From the NCBI RefSeq assembly GCF_900102015.1, contig NZ_FNAT01000002.1:186001-250000 (forward strand): a DNA stretch of 64,000 nt, in the 5' to 3' direction. Positions 42,913 through 55,700 of this stretch are shown here, in pieces. This DNA is from Limimaricola pyoseonensis (GTDB lineage Bacteria > Pseudomonadota > Alphaproteobacteria > Rhodobacterales > Rhodobacteraceae). The first letter of the stretch is position 1; the number at the start of each line of letters is the position of its first letter. Made by a program: the position numbers and the translations under genes. The notes beneath the pieces are model-generated. The model was not told the origin of the DNA, ran no database searches, and saw nothing but the letters and a program-made list of their open reading frames with translations.

Positions 42913-45057
42913 ATGGCCCTGCAGCGCCGGTCGTCGAACCGCTTCCAGGCCGCGATCTGGCCGGGCTTCGTCGATGCGATGACCGGCCTGCTGCTGGTGC
43001 TGATGTTCGTGCTCACGGTCTTCACCGTGGTGCAGTTCTCGCTGCGCGACACCATCACCGGGCAGGAGAGCCAGCTCGACGCGCTCGGCGCCGAGGTCGA
43101 GCGGCTCGCCACCGCGCTTGGGCTGGAGCGCGAGCGGTCGGCCGGCCTCGAGCAGGAGGTGGGCAGCCTGACCTCGACGCTGAGCGCGGCGCGCGCGCGG
43201 GTCGAAGGGCAGGCCGAACGGATCGCCGCGCTGACCGAAGAGCGCGACGCGGCGCGGGCCACCATCACCGATTTCGAGGCGCAGGTGGCGGGGCTCCTGG
43301 CCGCGCGCGACCGGGCCGAAGAACGGATCGCCGCGCTCGAGGGCGACCTCGAGACGGCCCAAGGCGCGCGCGACGCGGCCGCGACCGCGCTGGCGCAGGC
43401 GCGCGAGGAGATCGACGCGCAGGCGGAGGCCGCCCGGCTCGCCGCCGCGCGGCGCGAGGCGCTGCAGGCGCTCCTGGCCGATCTCGAGGCCGAGGCGGAG
43501 GCCGCGGCCGAGACCATCGACACGCTCGAGGCCGAGAAGCTGGCCGAGGCGGCGGCGGCCGAGGCGTTGCGGGCGCGTCTCTCGGACGCGGATGCCGAGC
43601 TGACGGCGATGACGCTGGCGCTCGAGGAGCGGCGGCGCGAGGCCGAGGAGACGCTGACGCTCCTGGCCGCCGCCCGCGCCGCGCGCGACGAGCTCGACGC
43701 GGCGCTGGCCGAGGCGGTGCTGGCGCGCGACCGGGCGCGCGAGGATCTGGCGCAGGCGGCGCAGGACAGCGAGGGGCTCGACGCCCGCCTCGCCGCCGCG
43801 CTGGAGCTGCAGGAAGAGACGCAGGCCGAACTCGACGGCGCGCGCGCCGCGCTCGAGCAGGCCGCCGCGCGCGAAGACGACCTCTCCTCGCGCCTCGCCG
43901 CCGCGCTCGCCGCGCGCGAGGAAGGCGAAGCCGATCTCGAGGCGGTGCGCGCCGAGCTGCAGGCGGCGCTGGCCGCGCGCGAGACCAGCGAGGCCGAGCT
44001 GCAGGAGCGGCTCGCCGCCGCGATCCTCGACCGCGACGCCGCCCGCGCCGAGGCCGAGGCGGCGCGGGCCGCCGGCGAAGAGGCCGAGCGCGGCCGCGCC
44101 GATCTCGCCGACCGGCTGGCTGCCGCCATCGCCGCGCGCGATGCGGCGCAGGCACGGGCGGAAGGGGCCGAGGAAACCGAGGCCGAGCGCGCCGATCTCG
44201 CGGCCCGCCTGGCCGAGGCGCTTTCGGCCACCGCCGCGGCGCAGGCCCGCGCCGAGAGCGAGACGAGCGAGGCCGAGCGCCGCGCCGCGCTGCTCGCCGC
44301 CGCGCGCGAGGCGCTGTCGCAGGAAGAGGCGATCTCGGCCGAGGCGCAGGCCCGCGTCGAGGCGCTGAACCAGCAGGTCGCGGCGCTGCGGCAGGAGGTG
44401 GGCCAGCTCAAGACGCTGCTCGATCTGGCCGAGGAGGCCGACGCCGAGGCGCAGGTGCAGATCGAGGCGCTGGGCTCGCAGCTCAACACCGCGCTGGCCC
44501 GTGCCGCCGCCGAGGAGCGCCGCCGCCGCCAGCTCGAGGAGGAAGAGCGCAAGCGGCTCGAGGAAGAGGCCGCGCGCCTCGCCGCCGAGGCCGCCGATCT
44601 GGCGCGCTACCGCTCGGACTTCTTTGGCGAGCTGCGCGGCATGCTGGAGGGGCAGGAGGGCGTGCGGGTCGAAGGCGACCGCTTCGTCTTCTCCTCCGAG
44701 GTGCTGTTCGGCCAGGGCCGCTCGACGCTGTCGCCCGAGGGCGAGGCGGAGATTTCCAAGGTCGCGGCGCTGCTGCGCGACATCGCCACCGAGATCCCCG
44801 AGGGCATCGACTGGGTGATCCGGGTCGACGGCCACACCGACGACATCCCCGTGCGCGGCGGCCCCTATGCCGACAACTGGGAACTGAGCCAGGCGCGGGC
44901 GCTGTCGGTGGTGCGCTACATGAGCGAGGAGGAGGGCATTCCGCCGAACCGGCTCGCCGCCAACGGCTTCGGGGAGTTCCAGCCGGTGAACCCGGCCGAC
45001 ACGCCGGAGGCGCGGGCCCAGAACCGGCGGATCGAGCTGAAGCTGACCGAGCGCTAG
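42913..45057 (+). CDS. MotB/OmpA-like protein with very long coiled coil
   Basis: A 714-residue protein. One membrane helix (about residues 15-40) begins PGFVDAMTGLLLVLMFVLTVF; Asp21 sits where MotB carries its proton-binding Asp. Residues about 50-580 are an Ala/Glu/Arg heptad-rich coiled coil. The C-terminus (about 590-714) is an OmpA-like peptidoglycan-binding domain (VDGHTDDIPV with His641, then NWELSQARALSVV). The design suggests a stator-like partner of the MotA/TolQ-like protein upstream, with a long arm reaching the peptidoglycan. Its TAG stop shares the CTAG with the facing M23 gene. Confidence 0.8.
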   Translation: MALQRRSSNRFQAAIWPGFVDAMTGLLLVLMFVLTVFTVVQFSLRDTITGQESQLDALGAEVERLATALGLERERSAGLEQEVGSLTSTLSAARARVEGQAERIAALTEERDAARATITDFEAQVAGLLAARDRAEERIAALEGDLETAQGARDAAATALAQAREEIDAQAEAARLAAARREALQALLADLEAEAEAAAETIDTLEAEKLAEAAAAEALRARLSDADAELTAMTLALEERRREAEETLTLLAAARAARDELDAALAEAVLARDRAREDLAQAAQDSEGLDARLAAALELQEETQAELDGARAALEQAAAREDDLSSRLAAALAAREEGEADLEAVRAELQAALAARETSEAELQERLAAAILDRDAARAEAEAARAAGEEAERGRADLADRLAAAIAARDAAQARAEGAEETEAERADLAARLAEALSATAAAQARAESETSEAERRAALLAAAREALSQEEAISAEAQARVEALNQQVAALRQEVGQLKTLLDLAEEADAEAQVQIEALGSQLNTALARAAAEERRRRQLEEEERKRLEEEAARLAAEAADLARYRSDFFGELRGMLEGQEGVRVEGDRFVFSSEVLFGQGRSTLSPEGEAEISKVAALLRDIATEIPEGIDWVIRVDGHTDDIPVRGGPYADNWELSQARALSVVRYMSEEEGIPPNRLAANGFGEFQPVNPADTPEARAQNRRIELKLTER

Positions 45058-46031
45058 CGCGCCGCCATGCGCAGCGGCACCTCGAGCGCGTGCAGCGCCG
45101 CGCCGTCGCGCCACAGCGTGACCTCGCCCGCGTAATCGCCCGCGGGCCAGCCGCCCTCCGGCGGCTCCAGCCCCGCGGCGCGGAAGGACTGCGCCAGCGT
45201 CCGCATCAACGGCATGTCGCGCAGGAACACCCGGCCGCCGGGTCCGGTCACCGTCAGCCGCACCACGTCGCCCTTGCGCGCGCCGAAGAGGTAGGCCCAG
45301 AGCACCATCGGCGCGTCCGCCGCCACCTCGGCCGCCGCGGTGCCGGACTGGATCGCCGGCCAGTCGGGCAGGGCGGGGGCGAAGCCCGCCTCCATCAGCG
45401 CGCCGGCCCGGTAGGCGGGCGGCTCGACCCAGAGCGTGTCGGCGCGCGCGGCCTCGCAGCCGCCCGACCCTTCGGGGTCGAAGGGGTCGATCTCGACCCC
45501 GTCGCGGCGGACCGAGAGATGCAGATGCGGAAACTCGGTGTTGCCCGAGAGCCCGACAAGGCCCAGCGCCGCGCCGGTCTCCACCCGCTCGCCGCGCCGC
45601 ACCGCGACCGAGCCTTCGGCGAGGTGGCAGTACTGCGTCTCCCAGCCGCCCTCGTGGCGCAGCACCACGCCGTTGCCGCAGTCGCGCCCCTCGATCTCGG
45701 GCGCGCCCGCCCAGCCCTGCAGAATGTCGGGCATGCCGTCGCGGCGCGCGGCCACCACGCCGGGGGCGGCGGCGCGCACGGTGATGCCGCGCTCCAGCGC
45801 CGCGATGGTCGAGACCCGGAAATCGGTGCCGCGATGGCCGTCATAGCTGAGCGGACCGCAGGCATGGTCGCGCATGCCGGGGCCGGGATCGGCATCGAAG
45901 TAGTTCTGCACGAAGCAGTCCTGCCCCGGCGCGCAGTCGATCGGCAGCGCGAGGCGGAACCGCTCCTGCGCGGCGGCGGGGGCGGCGGCGCAGGCGGTCA
46001 GCAGGGCCAGCAGGCGGATGGCGCGGGTCAT
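45054..46031 (-). CDS. M23 family metallopeptidase
   Basis: A 325-residue exported zinc endopeptidase of the LytM/lysostaphin type, which cuts peptidoglycan cross-links. The signal peptide spans about residues 1-22. The motif H-x-x-x-D is present in YDGHRGTDF, and the second zinc motif HLH in FPHLHLSV. Both metal-binding motifs are intact, so it may be active. Length and position facing the coiled-coil stator genes suggest envelope function. Its stop codon overlaps theirs in the palindrome CTAG (45054-45057). Confidence 0.87.
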   Translation of the reverse strand: MTRAIRLLALLTACAAAPAAAQERFRLALPIDCAPGQDCFVQNYFDADPGPGMRDHACGPLSYDGHRGTDFRVSTIAALERGITVRAAAPGVVAARRDGMPDILQGWAGAPEIEGRDCGNGVVLRHEGGWETQYCHLAEGSVAVRRGERVETGAALGLVGLSGNTEFPHLHLSVRRDGVEIDPFDPEGSGGCEAARADTLWVEPPAYRAGALMEAGFAPALPDWPAIQSGTAAAEVAADAPMVLWAYLFGARKGDVVRLTVTGPGGRVFLRDMPLMRTLAQSFRAAGLEPPEGGWPAGDYAGEVTLWRDGAALHALEVPLRMAAR

Positions 46032-46131
46032 GGCGTCGCTCCGGTCGGTCCGGTCCGCCCCAAGATGCGGGAGCCGGACCCGGCCGGTCCACGGCAACGG
46101 CGCGTCGCGGGAAATGCGACCCTGCGTCACG

Positions 46132-46166
46132 AAAAAGGCGCGGCCCCCGGGGAAGGGGGCCGCGCC
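46132..46166 (-). terminator. Terminator after clpA
   Basis: A 12-bp stem (GGCGCGGCCCCC with its complement, 46137-46148 and 46155-46166) is followed on the minus strand by TTTTT. It lies just beyond the clpA stop. Confidence 0.9.
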
Positions 46167-46190
46167 GTCAATGTGTCGTTCGGTTCGGGC

Positions 46191-48521
46191 TCAGTCCGCG
46201 GTCAGCAGCGGCGGCTTGTTGCCCGAGAGACGCTTGGCGCCCGGCTCCTCGAAGGTCAGCTCGATCTTGTCGTCCTTGAGGCCGACCCGGACGATGCCGC
46301 CCTTGGTGAGCTGGCCGAAGAGCAGCTCCTCGGCGAGCGGCTTCTTGATGTGCTCCTGGATCACCCGGCCCAGCGGACGCGCGCCCATCTTGTCGTCGTA
46401 GCCCTTGTCGGCGAGCCAGCGGGCCGCCTCCATGGTCAGCTCGATATGGACGTTGCGGTCCATCAGTTGCGCCTCGAGCTGCAGGACGAACTTCTCGACC
46501 ACCGACAGGATCGTCTCCTGCGCCAGCGGCGAGAAGGAGATCACCGCGTCGAGCCGGTTGCGGAACTCCGGCGTGAAGGTCCGCTCGATCGCGGCGGTGT
46601 CCTCGCCCTCGCGGCGGTTGCGGCCGAAGCCGATCGCCTCCTTGGCCTGCTCGGCGGCCCCGGCGTTCGAGGTCATGATCAGGATCACGTTGCGGAAATC
46701 CACCGCCCGGCCGTTGTGGTCGGTGAGCTTGCCGTGATCCATCACCTGCAGGAGGATGTTGAACACGTCCGGATGCGCCTTCTCGATCTCGTCGAGCAGC
46801 AGCACGCAATGCGGATGCTGGTCGACGCCGTCGGTCAGCAGGCCGCCCTGGTCGAAGCCGACATAGCCCGGCGGCGCGCCGATCAGGCGGCTGACGGCGT
46901 GCTTCTCCATGTATTCCGACATGTCGAAGCGCAGCAGCTCGACGCCGAGCGTCTGGCTGAGCTGCTTGGCCACCTCCGTCTTGCCGACGCCGGTGGGGCC
47001 GGCGAAGAGATAGTTGCCGATCGGCTTCTCGGGCTCGCGCAGACCGGCGCGGGCCAGCTTGATCGCGGAGCTGAGCGCCTCGATCGCCGAATCCTGCCCG
47101 AACACCACGCGCTTGAGCGTCGGCTCGAGATCCTTGAGCACCTCGGCGTCGTCCTTCGAGACGTTCTTCGGCGGGATCCGGGCGATCTTGGCGATGACCG
47201 CCTCGATCTCCTTGGCGCCGATGGTCTTGCGCCGCTTGCTCTCGGCCACGAGATGCTGCGCGGCGCCGGCCTCGTCGATCACGTCGATCGCCTTGTCGGG
47301 CAGCTTGCGGTCGTTGATGTAGCGCGCCGACAGCTCCACCGCGGTCTTGATCGCGTCGTGGGTGTACTTGATCTGGTGGTGATCCTCGAAATAGGGCTTG
47401 AGGCCCTTGAGGATCTTCACCGCGTCCTCGACCGTCGGCTCGTTGACGTCGATCTTCTGGAACCGACGGCTCAGAGCGCGGTCCTTCTCGAAGTGCTGGC
47501 GGAACTCCTTGTAGGTGGTCGAGCCCATGCAGCGCAGCTTGCCGCCCTGCAGCGCGGGCTTGAGCAGGTTCGAGGCGTCCATCGCCCCGCCCGAGGTGGC
47601 GCCGGCGCCGATCACGGTGTGGATCTCGTCGATGAAGAGCACCGCGTCGGGGTGGTTCTCCATCTCGGCCATCACCGCCTTCAGCCGCTCCTCGAAGTCG
47701 CCGCGGTAGCGGGTGCCGGCCAGGAGCGCGCCCATGTCGAGGCTGTAGATCGTGGCCTCCGACAGCACGTCGGGCACCGCGCCCTCGACGATCTTCCAGG
47801 CGAGGCCCTCGGCGATGGCGGTCTTGCCGACGCCCGGGTCGCCGACCAGCAGCGGGTTGTTCTTGCGGCGGCGGCACAGCACCTGGATGCAGCGCTCGAC
47901 CTCGTGCTCGCGGCCGATCAGCGGATCGACGTCGCCCTTGCGGGCCTTGACGTTGAGGTCGACGCAGTACTTGGCGAGCGCCGAGTCCTTCTCCTCGCCC
48001 GCGCCGCCGGCCGAGGCGGTCTCGCCGTCCTCGTCCTTCTCGGTCGCGCCGGTCACCGGGCGGCTCTCGCCGAAGGCGGGGTCCTTGGCCTGGCCGTGGG
48101 CGATGAAGTTGACCGCGTCGTAGCGGGTCATGTCCTGCTCCTGCAGGAAATAGGCGGCGTTCGATTCACGCTCCGCGAAGATCGCCACGAGCACGTTGGC
48201 CCCGGTCACCTCGGTGCGGCCGGAGGACTGGACATGGATCGCGGCGCGCTGGATCACGCGCTGGAACGCGGCGGTGGGCACGGCCTCCGAGCCCTCGACA
48301 TCGGTGACGAGGGTGGAGAGATCGTCCTCGATGAAGTCCTCGAGCGACTTGCGCAGCTCCTCCAGATCGACGGCGCAGGCCCGCATCACGCGGGCGGCGT
48401 CGGGTTCCTCGATCAGGGCCAGCAGGAGGTGCTCGAGCGTCGCGAGTTCATGGCGGCGGGCATTGGCCAGGGCCAGGGCCGCGTGGATGGACTGCTCGAG
48501 AGTGGTCGAAAAAGACGGCAC
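46191..48521 (-). CDS. clpA: ATP-dependent Clp protease ATP-binding subunit ClpA
   Basis: A 776-residue AAA+ unfoldase that feeds proteins to ClpP. An N-domain (about residues 1-145) is followed by two AAA+ modules with Walker A motifs GDPGVGKTA and GPTGVGKTE. The IGF loop for docking ClpP is present (EAIGFGRN). Length matches ClpA (about 760-780) and there is no ClpB-type middle domain. No clpS gene lies directly upstream; the 200-bp leader carries a heat-shock-type promoter instead. Confidence 0.96.
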   Translation of the reverse strand: MPSFSTTLEQSIHAALALANARRHELATLEHLLLALIEEPDAARVMRACAVDLEELRKSLEDFIEDDLSTLVTDVEGSEAVPTAAFQRVIQRAAIHVQSSGRTEVTGANVLVAIFAERESNAAYFLQEQDMTRYDAVNFIAHGQAKDPAFGESRPVTGATEKDEDGETASAGGAGEEKDSALAKYCVDLNVKARKGDVDPLIGREHEVERCIQVLCRRRKNNPLLVGDPGVGKTAIAEGLAWKIVEGAVPDVLSEATIYSLDMGALLAGTRYRGDFEERLKAVMAEMENHPDAVLFIDEIHTVIGAGATSGGAMDASNLLKPALQGGKLRCMGSTTYKEFRQHFEKDRALSRRFQKIDVNEPTVEDAVKILKGLKPYFEDHHQIKYTHDAIKTAVELSARYINDRKLPDKAIDVIDEAGAAQHLVAESKRRKTIGAKEIEAVIAKIARIPPKNVSKDDAEVLKDLEPTLKRVVFGQDSAIEALSSAIKLARAGLREPEKPIGNYLFAGPTGVGKTEVAKQLSQTLGVELLRFDMSEYMEKHAVSRLIGAPPGYVGFDQGGLLTDGVDQHPHCVLLLDEIEKAHPDVFNILLQVMDHGKLTDHNGRAVDFRNVILIMTSNAGAAEQAKEAIGFGRNRREGEDTAAIERTFTPEFRNRLDAVISFSPLAQETILSVVEKFVLQLEAQLMDRNVHIELTMEAARWLADKGYDDKMGARPLGRVIQEHIKKPLAEELLFGQLTKGGIVRVGLKDDKIELTFEEPGAKRLSGNKPPLLTAD

Positions 48522-48591
48522 GGTGATGTGCTCCTCTGATCGGGGGTCCGGTCGGGAAAGGGCCCGTCCGGACCGTGGCCTCTAGAGTTAA

Positions 48592-48619
48592 AGATCGGGT
48601 TTATCCGCCCCGCTTCAAG
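48592..48619 (-). promoter_or_regulatory. Heat-shock sigma-32-like promoter of clpA
   Basis: On the minus strand, CTTGAA (48619-48614) is followed by CCGATCT (48598-48592), with 17 bp between CTTG and that -10 element. The alphaproteobacterial RpoH consensus is CTTG-N17-CYTATNT, so only one -10 base is off. It lies about 70 bp upstream of clpA, a known heat-shock gene class. Confidence 0.6.
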
Positions 48620-48723
48620 TTAAAACTAGCAGAAACCCGTGGCCTGAGGGGCTGACGTCACGCAGCTGTGTTTCCGATCCGCCAAGATTTCCCGGCCCGG
48701 TTTCTTCGCTGCGACAGATGCGC

Positions 48724-49488
48724 TCAGAACCGGTCCTTCCTGCCTCTGATCTCGGCAAACACCGTTTCGGCGGTTTCGCCCTCCATGCCGATCGCGCGCT
48801 GCAGCTCGGGCGCGTCGGCGCGCAGGAACGGGTTGGTCGCGCGCTCCTCGGACAGCCGCGACGGCACGGTCGGCCGGCCGTCGGCCCGGGCCTGCGTCAC
48901 GGCGCGGGCGCGCTCCTGCAGCGCGGCGTTGCCGGGCTCGATCGTCTGGGCGAAGCGGGCGTTGGTCTCGGTGTACTCGTGGCCCGAGCAGATCAGCGTG
49001 TCGCCCGGCAGGTCGCGCAGCCGGCGCAGGCTGTCCCACATCTGCCCGGCGGTGCCCTCGAACAGCCGGCCGCAGCCCAAGGCCATCAGGCTGTCGGCGG
49101 TGAAGGCGATGTGGTCCTGCGGGAAGTGGAAGGCGACATGGCCCACCGTGTGGCCGGGCACGTCGATCACCTCGACGCGGGTGCCCAGCACCTCGAGCGG
49201 CGCGCCGGGCGTCACGGCGGCGTCGAGCGCCGGCAGCCGGTGCGCGTCGGCCTCGGCGCCGATCACCCGCGCGCCGCCCTCCCGCAGTTCCTCGACCCCG
49301 GCTACGTGGTCGTCATGGTGATGGGTGAGCAGGATGTCGGTCAGCCGCCAGCCATGCGCCTCGAGCGCGGCCTGGATCGGCCCGGCCTCGGGCGCGTCGA
49401 CCAGCGCGGCGGCGCCTGTGGAATCGTCGTGCAGCAGGAAGGCGTAGTTGTCGGTGCGACACGGAATGGTCAGGAGTCCGAGAGGCAT
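48724..49488 (-). CDS. gloB: Hydroxyacylglutathione hydrolase (glyoxalase II)
   Basis: A 254-residue metallo-beta-lactamase-fold hydrolase that releases lactate and glutathione from S-lactoylglutathione. The dinuclear metal motif THHHDDH is at residues 55-61. The segment VPGHTVGHVAFHF and the late CSGHEYTETNARFA are diagnostic of GloB. It completes glyoxal detoxification. It is divergent from a methyltransferase gene and upstream of clpA. Confidence 0.93.
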   Translation of the reverse strand: MPLGLLTIPCRTDNYAFLLHDDSTGAAALVDAPEAGPIQAALEAHGWRLTDILLTHHHDDHVAGVEELREGGARVIGAEADAHRLPALDAAVTPGAPLEVLGTRVEVIDVPGHTVGHVAFHFPQDHIAFTADSLMALGCGRLFEGTAGQMWDSLRRLRDLPGDTLICSGHEYTETNARFAQTIEPGNAALQERARAVTQARADGRPTVPSRLSEERATNPFLRADAPELQRAIGMEGETAETVFAEIRGRKDRF

Positions 49489-49584
49489 GGCGGCGTCCGT
49501 CCTTTGATTGCTATGGTGGGCCGGACCGCATCCGGCCCGCCGTGACCGGCCCCGAAATTCTGACCCAAGGACACGCCGCCCGCA

Positions 49585-50349
49585 ATGCATCTGGACGTGC
49601 TCGACCTGCGCAACTTCTATTACCGCAGCGCGCTGGGGCGGGCGGCGCAGAAGGCGATCCGCGACCAGCTGGTGGAATGGTGGACGCCCGCGCAGTGCCA
49701 GCACCAGACGGTGGTCGGCTACGGCTTCGCGGTGCCCTTGCTGCGGCCCTACCTTGCCACCGCGCGGCGGGTGATCGGGCTGATGCCGGGGCCGCAGGGG
49801 GTGATGCCCTGGCCCGCCGGCCAGCCCAACGTCTCGGTCCTGTGCGAGGAGACGCTCTGGCCGATCCGCACCGGGCAGGCCGACCGGCTGGTGCTGATGC
49901 ACGGGCTCGAGACCTCCGAGCACGGCTCGGCGCTTCTGGAGGAATGCTGGCGCGCGCTGGGGCCGGGGGGCAGGGCGGTCTTCGTGGTGCCGAACCGGGC
50001 CGGGCTCTGGTCGCGCTCGGACGCCACGCCCTTCGGCTATGGCCGGCCCTATTCGCAGACCCAGCTCGAGGCGCAGCTCGCCCGGCACCGCTTCGTGGCC
50101 GAGCGCGCGGTCTCGGCACTCTACCAGCCGCCCAGCCTGCGCCGCGGCTGGCGCCGCTCGGCCGCCTTTCTCGAGAAGGCCGGCAAGCACCTGCCGGTGT
50201 TCAACGCCGGCGGCGTGCTGATGGTCGAGGCCTCCAAGCAGGTCGTGGCGCCGAACCGGCCGGGGCTGACCAGCAAGGTCAAGCGGCCGCTGCGGGTGCT
50301 CGAGGGGATCGGCGCGCCGGTGCCCGAGCCCAGCCGGCGCTGCCGCTGA
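49585..50349 (+). CDS. Class I SAM-dependent methyltransferase-like protein
   Basis: A 254-residue protein with a methyltransferase-like layout: GYGFAVPLL at the nucleotide-binding turn, then [33 protein letters not shown], a typical post-motif segment. The first motif is not a textbook G-x-G-x-G. Substrate unknown. It is divergent from gloB, an association I have seen as common in Rhodobacterales, but no functional link is proven. Confidence 0.7.
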   Translation: MHLDVLDLRNFYYRSALGRAAQKAIRDQLVEWWTPAQCQHQTVVGYGFAVPLLRPYLATARRVIGLMPGPQGVMPWPAGQPNVSVLCEETLWPIRTGQADRLVLMHGLETSEHGSALLEECWRALGPGGRAVFVVPNRAGLWSRSDATPFGYGRPYSQTQLEAQLARHRFVAERAVSALYQPPSLRRGWRRSAAFLEKAGKHLPVFNAGGVLMVEASKQVVAPNRPGLTSKVKRPLRVLEGIGAPVPEPSRRCR

Positions 50350-50620
50350 GCGGCGGGGCCGGCGACGGCCGAGCCGCTGCCAGGCCCCGCGCGGTCGCGC
50401 GGCAAGCGCCAAAATGTCGCACTCCGCGCAAGTCCCGCGCGAGCGGGCCGCGCACCCGCGTCGAGGGCGCGCAAGGCGGTTGCGACGTGCAGATCGCTCT
50501 GCTACATCGCCCCTGATTTTGACGGCCTTCGCCCGCGCGAGGGCCATGCAAGCTGCCCGACCGCCGCCGACTTTCTACCGGTGCGGGAATGCCGGGCCAA
50601 GATACTGCGGAAGGGTGGAC

Positions 50621-51180
50621 GTGTCCGAACCAGCTTCGATCTCAACCGGCATCGCGCAACGCTATGCCACCGCCGTGTTCGACCTGGCGCGCGAGGATGA
50701 CGCGCTTGCGGCCCTCGGCAAGGATGTCGACGCGCTGAAGGCCGCCCTGGCCGAGAGCGCCGATTTCCGCGACCTGATCTCCTCGCCGGTCTATCCGCGC
50801 GACGAGCAGGGCCGCGCCATGGCCGCGATCGCCCAGAAGATGGCCCTGACCCAGACCATGGGCAACGTGCTCGGCCTGATGGCCTCCAAGCGCCGCCTCT
50901 TCGTGCTGCCGCAGATGCTGCGCGCGCTCGACGAGAAGCTGGCCGAGGCGCGCGGCGAGATCACCGCCGACGTCACCACCGCCAAGCCGCTGTCGGACAA
51001 GCAGGCCAAGGCGCTCGCCGAGGCGCTCAAGCAGAGCGCCGGCCGCGAGGTGAAGATCAATCAGACCGTCGATGAAAGCCTCATCGGCGGCCTCGTCGTC
51101 AAGCTGGGCTCGAAGATGGTCGACACCTCGATCCGCTCGAAGCTCCAGGCACTCCAGAACACCATGAAAGAGGTCGGATA

Positions 51181-51181
<1 letters not shown>
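50621..51181 (+). CDS. atpH: ATP synthase F1 delta subunit
   Basis: A 186-residue delta subunit that joins F1 to the peripheral stalk. It begins [22 protein letters not shown] and ends with the family segment [26 protein letters not shown] 50621 gives the usual length and is preceded by a GAAGGG run; a GTG at 50615 is an alternative. First gene of the F1 operon. Its stop TAA shares its last A with the ATG of atpA. Confidence 0.94.
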
Positions 51182-52719
<1,538 letters not shown>

Positions 52720-52749
52720 AACCAGCCAAGGACTTAGGGAGGCTGGCCG

Positions 52750-53628
52750 ATGCCTAGTCTGAAGGACCTCAAGAACCGGATCGCGTCGGTCAAATCGACC
52801 CGCAAGATCACCAAGGCAATGCAGATGGTCGCGGCGGCGAAGCTCCGCCGCGCCCAGGACGCAGCCGAGGCCGCGCGGCCCTATGCCGAGCGGTTCAACG
52901 CGGTGATGGCCGGTCTGGCCGCCTCTGTGGGCGGCTCGGACGGCGCGCCGAAGCTCCTTGCCGGCACCGGCAAGGAGGACGTGCACCTGCTCGTCGTGAT
53001 GACCGCCGAGCGCGGCCTGTGCGGCGGCTTCAACGGCTCGATCGTCCGCAAGGCGCGGATCCGGGCCAGCGAGCTGCTGACCCAGGGCAAGACGGTGAAG
53101 ATCCTCACCGTCGGCAAGAAGGGCCGCGAGATGCTGCGCCGCGACTACGGCCAGCACTTCGTCGGTCACATCGACCTGAGCGACGTCAAGCGCGTGGGCT
53201 ACGCCAACGCGCAGGACATCGCCCGCGACGTGCTCGGCCGCTTCGACGAAGGCGAGTTCGACGTGGCGACGATCTACTACGCCCGGTTCCAGAACGTGAT
53301 CACCCAGGTTCCGACCGAGCAGCAGATCATCCCCGCCAAGTTCGACGCGCCCGAGGACGACGCCCAGGGCGCGCCGCTCTACGACTACGAGCCGGGCGAG
53401 GAGGAGATCCTCGCCGACCTGCTGCCGCGCGGCGTGGCGACGCAGATCTTCGCGGCCCTGCTGGAGAACGGCGCTTCCGAACAGGGCGCCCGGATGAGCG
53501 CGATGGACAACGCGACCCGCAACGCGGGCGAGATGATCGAGAAGCTGACGATCGAGTACAACCGCTCGCGTCAGGCCGTCATCACCAACGAGCTCATCGA
53601 AATCATTTCGGGCGCCGAGGCGCTCTAA
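52750..53628 (+). CDS. atpG: ATP synthase F1 gamma subunit
   Basis: A 292-residue central-stalk subunit. It starts [23 protein letters not shown] and contains [12 protein letters not shown]; the C-terminus ends [20 protein letters not shown]. It lies 30 bp after atpA. Confidence 0.97.
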   Translation: MPSLKDLKNRIASVKSTRKITKAMQMVAAAKLRRAQDAAEAARPYAERFNAVMAGLAASVGGSDGAPKLLAGTGKEDVHLLVVMTAERGLCGGFNGSIVRKARIRASELLTQGKTVKILTVGKKGREMLRRDYGQHFVGHIDLSDVKRVGYANAQDIARDVLGRFDEGEFDVATIYYARFQNVITQVPTEQQIIPAKFDAPEDDAQGAPLYDYEPGEEEILADLLPRGVATQIFAALLENGASEQGARMSAMDNATRNAGEMIEKLTIEYNRSRQAVITNELIEIISGAEAL

Positions 53629-55068
<1,440 letters not shown>

Positions 55069-55081
55069 TAGGAGGGGCTTC

Positions 55082-55519
55082 ATGGCCGACACGCTGCAAT
55101 TCGACCTCGTCAGCCCGGAACGGAAGCTCGCTTCCGTTTCGGCCACCGAGGTCCGCATCCCCGGCACCGACGGGGACCTGACGGCGATGGCGGGCCACAC
55201 GCCCACCATCACCACGCTGCGCCCGGGCCTTCTGCAGGTCGTGCATTCGGGCGGCACCGACGACTACGTGGTCTCGGGCGGCTTCGCCGAGATCGGTCTG
55301 GACTCGGTGTCCGTGCTGGCCGAGCGCGCGCTGCCGCGCGGCGAGGTCACGCAGGAGGTCTACGAGGGGCTGGTCGAGGAGTTCGCCGCGGCGCATCGCG
55401 ACGCGCGCGCCCGCTTCGAGAACGAGCCTGGCCCGGTGGACGACACCGCCAAGCTGCTGGCCGACATGGTGGCCGTGGGCACCCATATCGGCCTCGACCC
55501 GAAGCAGCCGAACTTCTGA
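55082..55519 (+). CDS. atpC: ATP synthase F1 epsilon subunit
   Basis: A 145-residue epsilon subunit. It starts [19 protein letters not shown] and includes [21 protein letters not shown]. Last gene of the F1 operon; the F0 genes are not in this window, as is usual in alphaproteobacteria. A strong terminator follows. Confidence 0.96.
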   Translation: MADTLQFDLVSPERKLASVSATEVRIPGTDGDLTAMAGHTPTITTLRPGLLQVVHSGGTDDYVVSGGFAEIGLDSVSVLAERALPRGEVTQEVYEGLVEEFAAAHRDARARFENEPGPVDDTAKLLADMVAVGTHIGLDPKQPNF

Positions 55520-55542
55520 TCCGGCCTTCGCGCCGATCGAGA

Positions 55543-55570
55543 GGGTCCCGCCAGCGGCGGGGCCCTTTTT
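55543..55570 (+). terminator. Terminator after the F1 operon
   Basis: A 10-bp stem with one G-T wobble (55543-55552 with 55556-55565), a 3-nt loop and a TTTTT run. It lies 24 bp after the atpC stop. Confidence 0.92.
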
Positions 55571-55613
55571 CGTGCGCGCCTGCGATCCGGCACCCGAGTG
55601 CCGATCGGCCATG

Positions 55614-55646
55614 AAAAAACCGCCGGAGCGGCAAGCCGCCCGGCGG
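55614..55646 (-). terminator. Terminator of the 67-residue membrane protein gene
   Basis: On the minus strand, CCGCCGG pairs with CCGGCGG and is followed by TTTTTT. It lies 54 bp beyond the stop of the small gene at 55701-55904 and supports that gene being transcribed. Confidence 0.75.
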
Positions 55647-55700
55647 AGCATGGGGAACGAGGGAAGGGTGCGACCCGCGGCCTGCGGGCCCGTGGCGGGC

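Noticed and set aside
41728-45057. A Zorya-type antiphage system (ZorA/ZorB-like pair)
   Set aside because: The channel and OmpA-type domains are shared, but no ZorC, ZorD or ZorE-like gene is adjacent. The MotB-like partner has a huge coiled coil unlike ZorB, and the surroundings look like core genome.
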